DNA of 64,000 nt from Anaeromassilibacillus senegalensis (lineage in GTDB: Bacteria > Bacillota > Clostridia > Oscillospirales > Acutalibacteraceae), in assembly GCF_021531715.1 (NCBI RefSeq), contig NZ_JAFBIT010000003.1, positions 372,001-436,000 on the forward strand, read 5' to 3'. Every line of letters begins with the position of its first letter. Position 1 is the first letter of the stretch. Shown here piece after piece: positions 1-11,032 of this stretch. The notes under the pieces were generated by a model. That model was given only the letters and a program-made list of their open reading frames with translations, did no database searches and was not told where the DNA came from. The position numbers and the translations under genes were made by a program.

Positions 1-378
1 TTTCTGGAGCTTCTGAACTGCACGGACCGCCTCGCCGCGTCTGAGGACGAGGGCGAGCACAGCACGCTCGTCATGACGGCGCTGCGGGAAATCGAGGAAA
101 ACTACCGTACCGCGAGCCTGACGGAACTGGCGGAAAAATGCGGCGTGACCGTTTCCTATCTCAGCGCCGCAGTGCACGCCGCGACCGGCTCCACCTTCAA
201 ATCGCTGCTCAGGCGTAAACGGATGGAAAAGGCTGCGGGGCTTTTGGGCGGTACGCGCTTGCCTGTCGGCGACATCATCACCGCCGTCGGCTATGAGAAT
301 ACGAGCTATTTTTACCGCACCTTTTCGGAGATGTACGGCATGACGCCGCGGGAGTACCGGATGCGGCAGAAGGTGTAA
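1..378 (+). CDS. AraC-family transcriptional regulator, C-terminal part (5' end outside window)
   Basis: The reading frame is open from base 1, so only the last 125 residues are present. They form a complete AraC/XylS DNA-binding domain with two helix-turn-helix units: the first around SLTELAEKCGVTVSYLS and the second around VGDIITAVGYENTSYFYRTF, followed by the family signature ending GMTPREYR. Such proteins usually regulate sugar utilisation genes, with an N-terminal effector domain that would lie upstream of the window. It converges on the arabinofuranosidase gene and shares a bidirectional terminator with it. A role in arabinose or rhamnose control is an inference from position only. Confidence 0.9.
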   Translation, partial: FLELLNCTDRLAASEDEGEHSTLVMTALREIEENYRTASLTELAEKCGVTVSYLSAAVHAATGSTFKSLLRRKRMEKAAGLLGGTRLPVGDIITAVGYENTSYFYRTFSEMYGMTPREYRMRQKV

Positions 379-397
379 AGGCAAACTGCGCAATAGA

Positions 398-440
398 AAG
401 GAGCTGCAGGGGATGAACCTTGCAGCTCCTTGTTTTTTGG
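398..440. terminator. bidirectional intrinsic terminator
   Basis: A perfect 11-bp stem (398-408 with 421-431) has a 12-nt loop and is followed by GTTTTTT on the plus strand and a T-rich stretch on the minus strand. It lies between convergent genes and can end both transcripts. Confidence 0.85.
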
Positions 441-443
441 GGG

Positions 444-3583
<3,140 letters not shown>

Positions 3584-3590
<7 letters not shown>

Positions 3591-4783
3591 AGGGTAAGAA
3601 TATCGTGCTCGGCGTGACGGGCAGCATCGCGGCGTATAAAATCGCCGGTCTTGCGAGCATGCTCGTCAAGCAGCACGCGAACGTCACGGTGCTAATGACG
3701 CAGAACGCGACGAATTTCATCAATCCCATCACCTTTGAAACGCTGACGGGCAACAAGTGCCTGATCGATACGTTTGACCGCAATTTCCAGTACAGCGTCG
3801 AACACGTCGCGCTTGCCAAGCGCGCGGACATTGTGCTCATCGCCCCGGCGAGCGCCAACGTGATCGGTAAGATCGCAAACGGTATTGCGGACGACATGCT
3901 GACGACGACGGTCATGGCATGCCGCTGCAAGATTTTGATCTCGCCCGCGATGAACACGAATATGTACGAAAACCCGATCGTGCAGGATAACCTCGCAAAG
4001 CTCCGCCGCTTCGGCTATACGATCATCGAGCCGGATTCCGGCTATCTCGCCTGCGGCGACACGGGGCGCGGCAAAATGCCCTCGGAGCAGACGCTGTTCG
4101 AATGGATCGAGCGCGAGATCGCCTGCGAAAAGGATCTCGCCGGGCTGAAGGTCGTCGTGACGGCAGGCGCGACGGCAGAAAAAATCGACCCCGTGCGGTT
4201 CATCACGAACCACTCCACCGGCAAAATGGGCTGCGCTGTCGCAAAACGCGCGATGCTGCGCGGCGCGGACGTGACGCTCGTTTGCGGGCGCATGACCGTG
4301 GAGCCGCCGCCGTTTGTCCATGTTGTGCGCGCCGAATCCGCCGCCGAAATGTGCGCGGCGGTGCTGGAGGCTGCCAAAACGGCGGACATCGTCGTCAAAG
4401 CCGCCGCCGTCGCGGATTACCGCCCGAAGACGGTCGCCGCGGAGAAGATCAAAAAGCACGAGGGCGGCATGACGATCGAACTCGAGCGCACGACCGATAT
4501 CCTGGCGACGCTCGGCGCTGAAAAGCCTGCGGGGCAGTTCCTCTGCGGCTTCTCGATGGAGACAGAAAACCTGCTCGAAAACGCCGCGGGAAAATTAAAG
4601 CGCAAGCACCTCGATATGATCGTCGCGAACAGCCTGCGCACGCAGGGGGCGGGCTTCGGCGTCGATACGAACGTCGTGACGCTGCTGACGGAGAACGAAA
4701 CGGAGGAGCTGCCGCTGCTCACAAAGGACGAGACGGCGGACCGCATCCTCACCAAAATACAGAGCATCAGGAAAGGACGATAA
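3584..4783 (+). CDS. coaBC: bifunctional phosphopantothenoylcysteine decarboxylase / phosphopantothenate-cysteine ligase
   Basis: Catalyses two coenzyme A steps: joining cysteine to 4'-phosphopantothenate (CoaB, C-terminal half) and decarboxylating the product (CoaC, flavoprotein, N-terminal half). Visible are the FMN/active-site GSIAAYK motif, SPAMNTNMYENP, the substrate-recognition clamp ACGDTGRGKMPS, the CoaB dimerisation motif ITNHSTGKMG and the CoaB lysine motif KIKKHEGG. The 399-residue length is normal and both halves look active. It is oddly placed inside the rhamnose operon, overlapping rhaB by 7 bp and two bases ahead of rhaA; no metabolic link to rhamnose is known. Confidence 0.95.
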
Positions 4784-4785
4784 CC

Positions 4786-6051
4786 ATGACTATGTATGAA
4801 GAGGCGAAAAAACGCTACGCCGCGCTCGGCGTGGACACGGAGGCCGCGATGGAAACGCTCGCGGGCGTGCCGATTTCGATTCACTGCTGGCAGGGCGACG
4901 ACGTGCGCGGCTTTGACGGCGATCCTGCGGCGCCGCTGACCGGCGGCATTCAGACAACAGGAAATTATCCCGGCCGGGCGAGAACGCCTGAAGAGCTGAT
5001 GGCGGATATCGATCAGGTGCTTGCGCTCTGCCCCGGTACGAAAAAGCTGAATCTCCACGCGAGCTATGCAATTTTTGACGAGGAGAACGGCGGCTGGGTG
5101 GATCGCGACAAGCTCGAGCCGAAGCACTTTAAAAAATGGGTGGATTTCTGCAAGGCGCGCGGACTCGGCTGCGATTTTAATCCCACGTTTTTCTCGCATC
5201 CGAAGTGTGATCCGCTGACGCTTGCAAGTCCGAATCCAGAAACGCGGAAATTCTGGATCGACCACGGCAAGGCGTGCATCCGCATCTCGCAGTACCTCGC
5301 ACAGGAGCTCGGGCAGCCATGCATCATGAATATTTGGACGGGTGACGGCCTCAAGGACATCCCGGCCGATCGCATGACGCCGCGCGTGCTTTATAAGGAG
5401 TCGATCGATGCGATCCTCTCCGAGCCGTACGATTTCAACCTCGTCAAGCCCTGTGTGGAATCGAAGGTCTTTGGCATTGGCGTGGAAGCATATACGGTGG
5501 GCAGTGCTGAATTTGCGCTGAGCTACGCCGCGATGAACCGCGACAAGTGCATTCCCCTCTTGGACAACGGCCACTACCACCCCACAGAAGTGGTTTCCGA
5601 TAAAATTCCGGCGCTGCTTGCGTTCTTCCCGGAAATCGCGCTGCACATCACGCGCGGCGTGCGCTGGGACAGCGACCACGTCGTTCTCTTTGACGACGAG
5701 ACGAAGGAAATTGCGAAGGAGATCGTGCGCTGCGGCGGTCTGGACGGTCGTGTAAAAATCGCGCTCGATTACTTCGACGCGTCGATCAACCGCGTCGCGG
5801 CATGGGTCGTCGGCACGCGCAACATGGAAAAAGCACTGCTCTTCGCGCTGCTGCAGCCAGCGCAGTACATGAAGTCTTTGCAGGATAACGCGAACTTCAC
5901 CGAGCTGATGATGCTTTCCGAAAAGCTCAAGACGATGCCGTTCTCCGCCGTTTGGGAGCGTTACTGCGAGATGCAGGGCGTGCCCGCAGACGACCAGGAG
6001 TGGTTCAAAACCGTGATGGATTACGAAAAGAACGTGCTTTCAAAGCGCTGA
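4786..6051 (+). CDS. rhaA: L-rhamnose isomerase
   Basis: Interconverts L-rhamnose and L-rhamnulose with divalent metal, the first pathway step. The 421-residue TIM-barrel protein has the family start VPISIHCWQGDDVRGFD, the TGGIQTTGNYPGRAR loop, the LNLHASY strand, and metal-ligand regions around LDNGHYHPTE and ITRGVRWDSDHVV. It begins two bases after coaBC and is followed 14 bp later by rhaD. The AAGGA ribosome site is inside the coaBC end. Confidence 0.97.
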   Translation: MTMYEEAKKRYAALGVDTEAAMETLAGVPISIHCWQGDDVRGFDGDPAAPLTGGIQTTGNYPGRARTPEELMADIDQVLALCPGTKKLNLHASYAIFDEENGGWVDRDKLEPKHFKKWVDFCKARGLGCDFNPTFFSHPKCDPLTLASPNPETRKFWIDHGKACIRISQYLAQELGQPCIMNIWTGDGLKDIPADRMTPRVLYKESIDAILSEPYDFNLVKPCVESKVFGIGVEAYTVGSAEFALSYAAMNRDKCIPLLDNGHYHPTEVVSDKIPALLAFFPEIALHITRGVRWDSDHVVLFDDETKEIAKEIVRCGGLDGRVKIALDYFDASINRVAAWVVGTRNMEKALLFALLQPAQYMKSLQDNANFTELMMLSEKLKTMPFSAVWERYCEMQGVPADDQEWFKTVMDYEKNVLSKR

Positions 6052-6065
6052 GAGGAGCGATATAT

Positions 6066-6887
6066 ATGATGACAGAAATTCCCGTACTGCGCGGGTTCAT
6101 CCGGATGTGTCAGGACGGCTGGGAGCAGGGCTGGCACGAGCGCAACGGCGGCAACCTCACCTACCGCATGAAGCCGGAGGAGGTCGAAGCATGCAGACCG
6201 TTTTTCAATGAGCCGCGCGAGTGGAACACAATGGGCGTCTCGGCGGAGAACCTCGCCGGCGAATATTTCATTACGACCGGCAGCGGCAAGTTCCTGCGCA
6301 ACGTGCAGGAGGATCCCGCGCACAACACCGGCATCGTCGAGATCAACGCGGCGGGCGACGCATGGCGCATCGTCTGGGGTCTCGAGGACGGCGCGCGCCC
6401 GACGAGCGAATTCCCGAGCCATTTCATGAACCACAGCGTCCGCAAGGCGGCGACAAACGGCGCGTACCGCGTGATCTACCACGCCCATACGCCGAACCTC
6501 ATCGCGATGACATACATCCTGCCGCTGACTGCGCGCGACTTCACCCGCGCTTTGTGGCAGAGCGCGACCGAGTGCCCCGTCGTGTTCCCGGGCGGCGTCG
6601 GCGTTGTCGAGTGGATGGTGCCGGGCGGCGCGGATATTGCGCTCGCGACGAGCAAGCTGATGAAGCAGTACGATGCGGCGGTCTGGGCGCATCACGGTCT
6701 GTTCGTCTCCGGCCCGGATTTCGACATCACCTTCGGGCTGATGCACACGATCGAGAAGGCGGCCCAGATCTATATGCTCGCGATGTCGGCCTCCGGCGGC
6801 AAGATCCGTCAGACGATCACGGACGACAACCTGCGTGCGATTGCAAAGGAATTCGGTGTGACGCTCAATGAGGAATTTTTAAATTAA
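6066..6887 (+). CDS. rhaD: rhamnulose-1-phosphate aldolase
   Basis: Class II zinc aldolase that splits L-rhamnulose 1-phosphate into dihydroxyacetone phosphate and L-lactaldehyde. The 273 residues match the RhaD family. Zinc-binding histidines are visible in IYHAHTPN and WAHHGLFV, with the N-terminal RNGGNLTYR phosphate-binding region. The frame is open further upstream, but AGGAG at 6053-6057 places the start at ATG 6066 (8-nt spacing). A degraded second copy of its last 17 codons is found 4,053 bp downstream (see 10887-10940). Confidence 0.95.
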   Translation: MMTEIPVLRGFIRMCQDGWEQGWHERNGGNLTYRMKPEEVEACRPFFNEPREWNTMGVSAENLAGEYFITTGSGKFLRNVQEDPAHNTGIVEINAAGDAWRIVWGLEDGARPTSEFPSHFMNHSVRKAATNGAYRVIYHAHTPNLIAMTYILPLTARDFTRALWQSATECPVVFPGGVGVVEWMVPGGADIALATSKLMKQYDAAVWAHHGLFVSGPDFDITFGLMHTIEKAAQIYMLAMSASGGKIRQTITDDNLRAIAKEFGVTLNEEFLN

Positions 6888-6914
6888 AAATTTGCTTTTT
6901 CTGCGAAAAATATC

Positions 6915-6943
6915 GTGACATTCTCACAATTCAGGTGTATACT
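6915..6943 (+). promoter_or_regulatory. promoter of the LRR/FnIII gene, copy A of a duplicated promoter
   Basis: GTGACA (6915-6920), 17-nt spacer, TATACT (6938-6943). The element and its surroundings recur at 10968-10996 ahead of fucO, so this appears to be a copy of the native rhaD-fucO intergenic promoter now driving the inserted gene. Confidence 0.65.
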
Positions 6944-6988
6944 GAAGATATAAATCCATTTTATGGAAAAATACGAGGAGGATACACG

Positions 6989-9046
6989 ATGAAAAGCAAA
7001 CGAATTCTATCCACGCTTCTGGCGCTGTGCATGATTTTATTTATGCTGCCGCTCACAGTATTGGCAGCGGAGACGGCCAGCGGCACCTGCGGCGAGAACC
7101 TGACATGGACACTGGATAGCACCGGCAAGCTGACCATCTCCGGCACGGGAAAAATGGATGATTATTCTTATGCGGCTTCTGCCCCATGGTATGCTTATCG
7201 TAGTGATATCACATCGGTTGATCTTGGCGATGGGATAACCAGCATCGGCAACGGTGCGTTCAGTGACTGCGAAAGCATAACCAGCATCACCATCCCTTCC
7301 AGCGTGACCAGAATCGGTGACGATGCGTTCTATAACTGCAACAGCTTGACCAATATCATCATCCCGAATGGCGTGACTAGCATCGGCGACTATACGTTTG
7401 GTGGCTGTGGTAATCTGATCAGTATCACCATTCCGGCTAGTGTGAGCAGCATCGGCATCTATGCGTTCGATTATTGTACCGGGCTGACCAGCATTTCTGT
7501 CGATGCTCAAAGTCTATACTATAAATCCATTGACGGTGTTCTCTTCAATAAGAATGGTTCAACCTTGATGCAATATCCTGCTGGCAAAGGCGAATCCGTT
7601 TATCACATTTCTAGCGGTGTAACCAGCATCGGTGACGGTGCTTTTGTTGGCTGCAACAGCTTGACCAGCATCACCATCCCGAACAGCGTAACCAGCATCG
7701 GCGGTTGGGCGTTCGCTGACTGCGAAAGGCTGACCAGTATCACCATTCCTTCCAGCGTGACCAGCATCGGCGACCTCGTGTTTAGTTATTGCTATAGCCT
7801 GACCAATATTTCTGTTGATGCCGGAAACCCAAACTATAAATCCATTGATGGTGTCCTGTTTGATAAGAATGGGTCAACCTTGATTCAATATCCTGCTGGC
7901 AAAGACGAAGCCGTTTATCACATTCCTAGCGGCGTGACCAGCATCGGCGATTGGGCATTCTATTTCTGCGAAAGCCTGACCAGCATTACCATCCCTTCCA
8001 GCGTGACCAGCATCGGTAGTGGTGTGTTCTGTGGGTGCTACGTTCTGACTCGCCTCACGTTTAGTGGAAACGCACCCAGTATCGACTACGATGCATTCTT
8101 AGACGTAACCGCAACCGCCTATTATCCTGCGGGCAACACTACCTGGAAGGCGGATGTGATGCGGGATTACGGTGGAACAATTACGTGGGTTTCTTATGAA
8201 GCCGAGCCGCAGATTCCTGTCCCGTCCAAGCCCTACAAGATTGCCAATGTGGTCTCCGGTGTTCACGTATACTGGACAGCCATTGAGGGCGTGGAGAAGT
8301 ACGGCCTGTGGAGAAGCGAGAACGGCAAGGACGGCACCTACAAGTGGATCGCCAATCCTACAGTTCCGCATTTCACGGACACCAATGTGGAAAGCGGCAA
8401 GACCTACTACTATAAGGTCACTGCCATGGTCGATGGAAAGCATTCGGACAAATCCGAAGCCATCGGCGTAACCTATGTTGCAACGCCCGATATCACCTCC
8501 CGCACCAACACCGCTGCAGGCGTGAAGATGAGCTGGGATAAGATCACCGGCGCTACGGGCTACGCCATCTACCGCAAGTCTTATTCTGGCACCGATGCGT
8601 GGGTGCGCGTGGGAACGATCTCCGGCAACAGCACATTCACCTGGACGGATACCAGCGTGAAGAACAACAACGGTGAAGTCTATAAGTACACCATCCGTGC
8701 GTTGGCAGGCTCCGATATGAAGACCCTGTCCGGTTGCCGGAACGCGGGCCGCACCATGGTTCGCCTGTCCAGTCAGGTGCTGACTTCCGCCACGAAGGCC
8801 AGCTCCACCTCGGTTCTGTGCAAGTGGACCGCTTCCTCCAAGGTCACGGGCTACGAGATTCGGTTCCTGGTGAACGGCGAAGTCTACAAGACCTTCACGG
8901 TGGGCAACTACAAGACCGGCACCAAGACCTTCACCGGTCTGAAGGCGGGCCAGACCTACACCGTTCAGGTCAGAACCTATAAGAAGGTTGACGGCGTGGG
9001 CAGCTTCTACTCCGACTGGTCCACCGCCAAAACCGTAAAAATCTGA
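6989..9046 (+). CDS. secreted BspA-like leucine-rich repeat protein with C-terminal fibronectin III domains
   Basis: The 685-residue protein starts with a signal peptide (MKSKRILSTLLALC, cleavage near VLAAE). Residues about 60-400 are BspA/LRR_5 repeats with the recurring theme TSITIPSSVTSIG and two longer units carrying KSIDGVLF and YPAGK. The rest is three fibronectin III-like modules of about 85-100 residues each ending YSDWSTAKTVKI. No LPXTG or transmembrane anchor is visible. BspA-like proteins bind host or bacterial surfaces, so an adhesin role is plausible. AGGAGG at 6976-6981 sets the ATG at 6989. Base and codon use is visibly less GC-rich than the rha genes, pointing to transfer. The C-terminal 196 codons are nearly identical to those of the next gene. 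Confidence 0.88.
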   Translation: MKSKRILSTLLALCMILFMLPLTVLAAETASGTCGENLTWTLDSTGKLTISGTGKMDDYSYAASAPWYAYRSDITSVDLGDGITSIGNGAFSDCESITSITIPSSVTRIGDDAFYNCNSLTNIIIPNGVTSIGDYTFGGCGNLISITIPASVSSIGIYAFDYCTGLTSISVDAQSLYYKSIDGVLFNKNGSTLMQYPAGKGESVYHISSGVTSIGDGAFVGCNSLTSITIPNSVTSIGGWAFADCERLTSITIPSSVTSIGDLVFSYCYSLTNISVDAGNPNYKSIDGVLFDKNGSTLIQYPAGKDEAVYHIPSGVTSIGDWAFYFCESLTSITIPSSVTSIGSGVFCGCYVLTRLTFSGNAPSIDYDAFLDVTATAYYPAGNTTWKADVMRDYGGTITWVSYEAEPQIPVPSKPYKIANVVSGVHVYWTAIEGVEKYGLWRSENGKDGTYKWIANPTVPHFTDTNVESGKTYYYKVTAMVDGKHSDKSEAIGVTYVATPDITSRTNTAAGVKMSWDKITGATGYAIYRKSYSGTDAWVRVGTISGNSTFTWTDTSVKNNNGEVYKYTIRALAGSDMKTLSGCRNAGRTMVRLSSQVLTSATKASSTSVLCKWTASSKVTGYEIRFLVNGEVYKTFTVGNYKTGTKTFTGLKAGQTYTVQVRTYKKVDGVGSFYSDWSTAKTVKI

Positions 9047-9050
9047 CAAA
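8461..9050 (+). repeat. long direct repeat, copy 1 (FnIII-coding)
   Basis: About 590 bp that recurs at 10288-10877 with offset 1,827. The first 130 bases differ at several third positions, and the rest is identical as read, through the stop codon and TGACAAA. It encodes the last two FnIII modules. Confidence 0.93.
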
Positions 9051-9095
9051 TATTGGATTGCGCCGCTATGAAGCACAGTTTTGTTGGGAAACGAC

Positions 9096-9123
9096 TTGAC
9101 ATAGAAATAATTATCGTTATAAT
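9096..9123 (+). promoter_or_regulatory. consensus sigma-A promoter
   Basis: TTGACA (9096-9101), 16-nt spacer, TATAAT (9118-9123); both hexamers are perfect. It gives the second secreted-protein gene its own transcript, 47 bp upstream of the start codon. Confidence 0.8.
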
Positions 9124-9169
9124 ATAGAATATAGTTAACTACTGACAAATTTTTTATTAAGGAGACATA

Positions 9170-10873
9170 ATGATGGACAAGCTCAAAAGAACACTCGTGG
9201 TATTTTTGGCCGCTCTGATGCTAATGAGTGTGGCATCTCCCGTTTTTGCAGATACGAATGAAGCAGATGCTGCAACGGCAGGAGAAGCTATGGTTAGCGA
9301 AGAACCTATAGCGGAAGAAGAACCTATAGCGGAAGAAGAACCTATAGCGGAAGAAGAACCTGCATCGGAAACCGTAATCTCCGAAGGTTTGAATGTCATG
9401 CTTGAAGAGGGCGGTTCTCTCGATGAAAGTATGGCTGTGCCCTATGCCAGCTATCCTATGATTTTCTTGGACACCACGGAGTCCAATTTGACCATTCCTC
9501 ATGGAGAGGTTGGCAAATTGGTCTTTACCATTTTCCCTGAATACAAGAATGAAAGATATAACATCGAGATTTACAACACCAGCGGTGTCAAGGTTGCTTC
9601 TGCTTCTAGTACCTACTATAATTCCAGTATTATGTACAAGACCGTGACCATTACTGTCAACACCAGTGAACTGAAGAATATGACGCCCGGCAACTACACC
9701 GTTAAGTATTGGCTGGACTTCTATTCCATGTATGAATGGCATTCCGCGCCGAACTCCTATACCAGAAAGCTTACTGTTCTGAAGAATGTCTGCAATGGCA
9801 ACCATCGTTTTGTACAGGATAGTATTTATACCGAGCCTACGTGCAAGAAAGAGGGCGTGGCACGTATGGTTTGCTCCACGTGCGGTCACACGGTTTATCA
9901 GTCCATTCCCGTTTCTGGTCACACTTGGGACGGAGGTACTGTAACGACCGATCCTACCGACACCGAAACAGGCATCCGTACATACACCTGCACCGTGTGC
10001 AGTGAAACAAAGACAGAATCCATCCCCGCTCTGGTAACTGCTCCCGCCAAGCCTTACAAAATTGCCAACGTAGTTTCCGGCATCCATGTTTATTGGGATG
10101 CGGTTGAGGGTGCTCATAAATATGGCTTGTGGAGAAGTGAGACGGGTAAAGACGGCACCTACAATTGGATTGCCAATCCCACTACCAATCACTTTACAGA
10201 TACCAAGATTGAGAGCGGCAAGACCTATTTTTATAAGGTCACCATTCTGAACACAGATTTGAATGTTCATACCGACAAATCTGAAGCCATCGGCGTAACC
10301 TATGTTGCAACACCCGACATTACCTCCCGTACCAACACCGCCGCAGGCGTGAAGATGAGCTGGGATAAGATCACCGGCGCTACGGGCTACGCCATCTACC
10401 GCAAGTCCTATTCAGGCACCGATGCGTGGGTGCGCGTGGGAACGATCTCCGGCAACAGCACATTCACCTGGACGGATACCAGCGTGAAGAACAACAACGG
10501 TGAAGTCTATAAGTACACCATCCGTGCGTTGGCAGGCTCCGATATGAAGACCCTGTCCGGTTGCCGGAACGCGGGCCGCACCATGGTTCGCCTGTCCAGT
10601 CAGGTGCTGACTTCCGCCACGAAGGCCAGCTCCACCTCGGTTCTGTGCAAGTGGACCGCTTCCTCCAAGGTCACGGGCTACGAGATTCGGTTCCTGGTGA
10701 ACGGCGAAGTCTACAAGACCTTCACGGTGGGCAACTACAAGACCGGCACCAAGACCTTCACCGGTCTGAAGGCGGGCCAGACCTACACCGTTCAGGTCAG
10801 AACCTATAAGAAGGTTGACGGCGTGGGCAGCTTCTACTCCGACTGGTCCACCGCCAAAACCGTAAAAATCTGA
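9170..10873 (+). CDS. secreted protein with acidic repeat, CxxC module and fibronectin III domains
   Basis: 567 residues. The signal peptide MMDKLKRTLVVFLAALM ends near VFADTNE. Residues about 42-62 contain an in-frame hexapeptide repeat (EEPIAE type, 18-bp units). A beta-rich region follows, then a cysteine module of the type common in clostridial surface proteins (CNGNH, CKKEG, CSTCGHT, then GHTWDGG and CTVCSETK). The last 280 residues are FnIII-like, nearly identical at the C-terminus to the upstream gene. No cell-wall anchor is visible. AAGGAG at 9159-9164 fits ATG 9170 (5 nt) or ATG 9173 (8 nt). The role is unknown; a surface or matrix protein is likely. Confidence 0.85.
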   Translation: MMDKLKRTLVVFLAALMLMSVASPVFADTNEADAATAGEAMVSEEPIAEEEPIAEEEPIAEEEPASETVISEGLNVMLEEGGSLDESMAVPYASYPMIFLDTTESNLTIPHGEVGKLVFTIFPEYKNERYNIEIYNTSGVKVASASSTYYNSSIMYKTVTITVNTSELKNMTPGNYTVKYWLDFYSMYEWHSAPNSYTRKLTVLKNVCNGNHRFVQDSIYTEPTCKKEGVARMVCSTCGHTVYQSIPVSGHTWDGGTVTTDPTDTETGIRTYTCTVCSETKTESIPALVTAPAKPYKIANVVSGIHVYWDAVEGAHKYGLWRSETGKDGTYNWIANPTTNHFTDTKIESGKTYFYKVTILNTDLNVHTDKSEAIGVTYVATPDITSRTNTAAGVKMSWDKITGATGYAIYRKSYSGTDAWVRVGTISGNSTFTWTDTSVKNNNGEVYKYTIRALAGSDMKTLSGCRNAGRTMVRLSSQVLTSATKASSTSVLCKWTASSKVTGYEIRFLVNGEVYKTFTVGNYKTGTKTFTGLKAGQTYTVQVRTYKKVDGVGSFYSDWSTAKTVKI

Positions 10874-10877
10874 CAAA
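10288..10877 (+). repeat. long direct repeat, copy 2 (FnIII-coding)
   Basis: Partner of 8461-9050; see that entry. Near-identity of such a long coding segment implies recent duplication or ongoing gene conversion. Confidence 0.93.
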
Positions 10878-10886
10878 CATAGCTTT

Positions 10887-10940
10887 ATCGCCATTGCCAG
10901 AGAATTCGGTGTGACGCTCAATGAGGAATTCTTGAATTAA
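10887..10940 (+). pseudogene. fossil of the 3' end of rhaD
   Basis: Eighteen codons reading IAIAREFGVTLNEEFLN-stop match the intact rhaD end AIAKEFGVTLNEEFLN-stop, with mostly synonymous changes. There is no start and no other part of rhaD. It is followed by the same intergenic motif and promoter that follow intact rhaD, so it marks the original rhaD-fucO junction, now separated by the inserted secreted-protein genes. Confidence 0.88.
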
Positions 10941-10967
10941 AAATTTACATTTGCGACACAAAATATC

Positions 10968-10996
10968 GTGACATTTTTATAAATTAGGTGTATACT
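10968..10996 (+). promoter_or_regulatory. fucO promoter, copy B of a duplicated promoter
   Basis: GTGACA (10968-10973), 17-nt spacer, TATACT (10991-10996), exactly 4,053 bp after copy A. It lies 36 bp upstream of the fucO start, so fucO can be transcribed independently of the rha genes. Confidence 0.65.
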
Positions 10997-11032
10997 GAAG
11001 CTATCAACCTACATACAAGGAGGATGTTTAGC

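Noticed and set aside
5952-6065. Upstream extension of rhaD
   Set aside because: The extra residues are the rhaA sequence in another frame; AGGAG before ATG 6066 and homology set the start.
7250-8100. Regular short repeats that could suggest a CRISPR or tandem array
   Set aside because: They are degenerate codon-level repeats of BspA-type leucine-rich units within one coding frame, without spacer structure.
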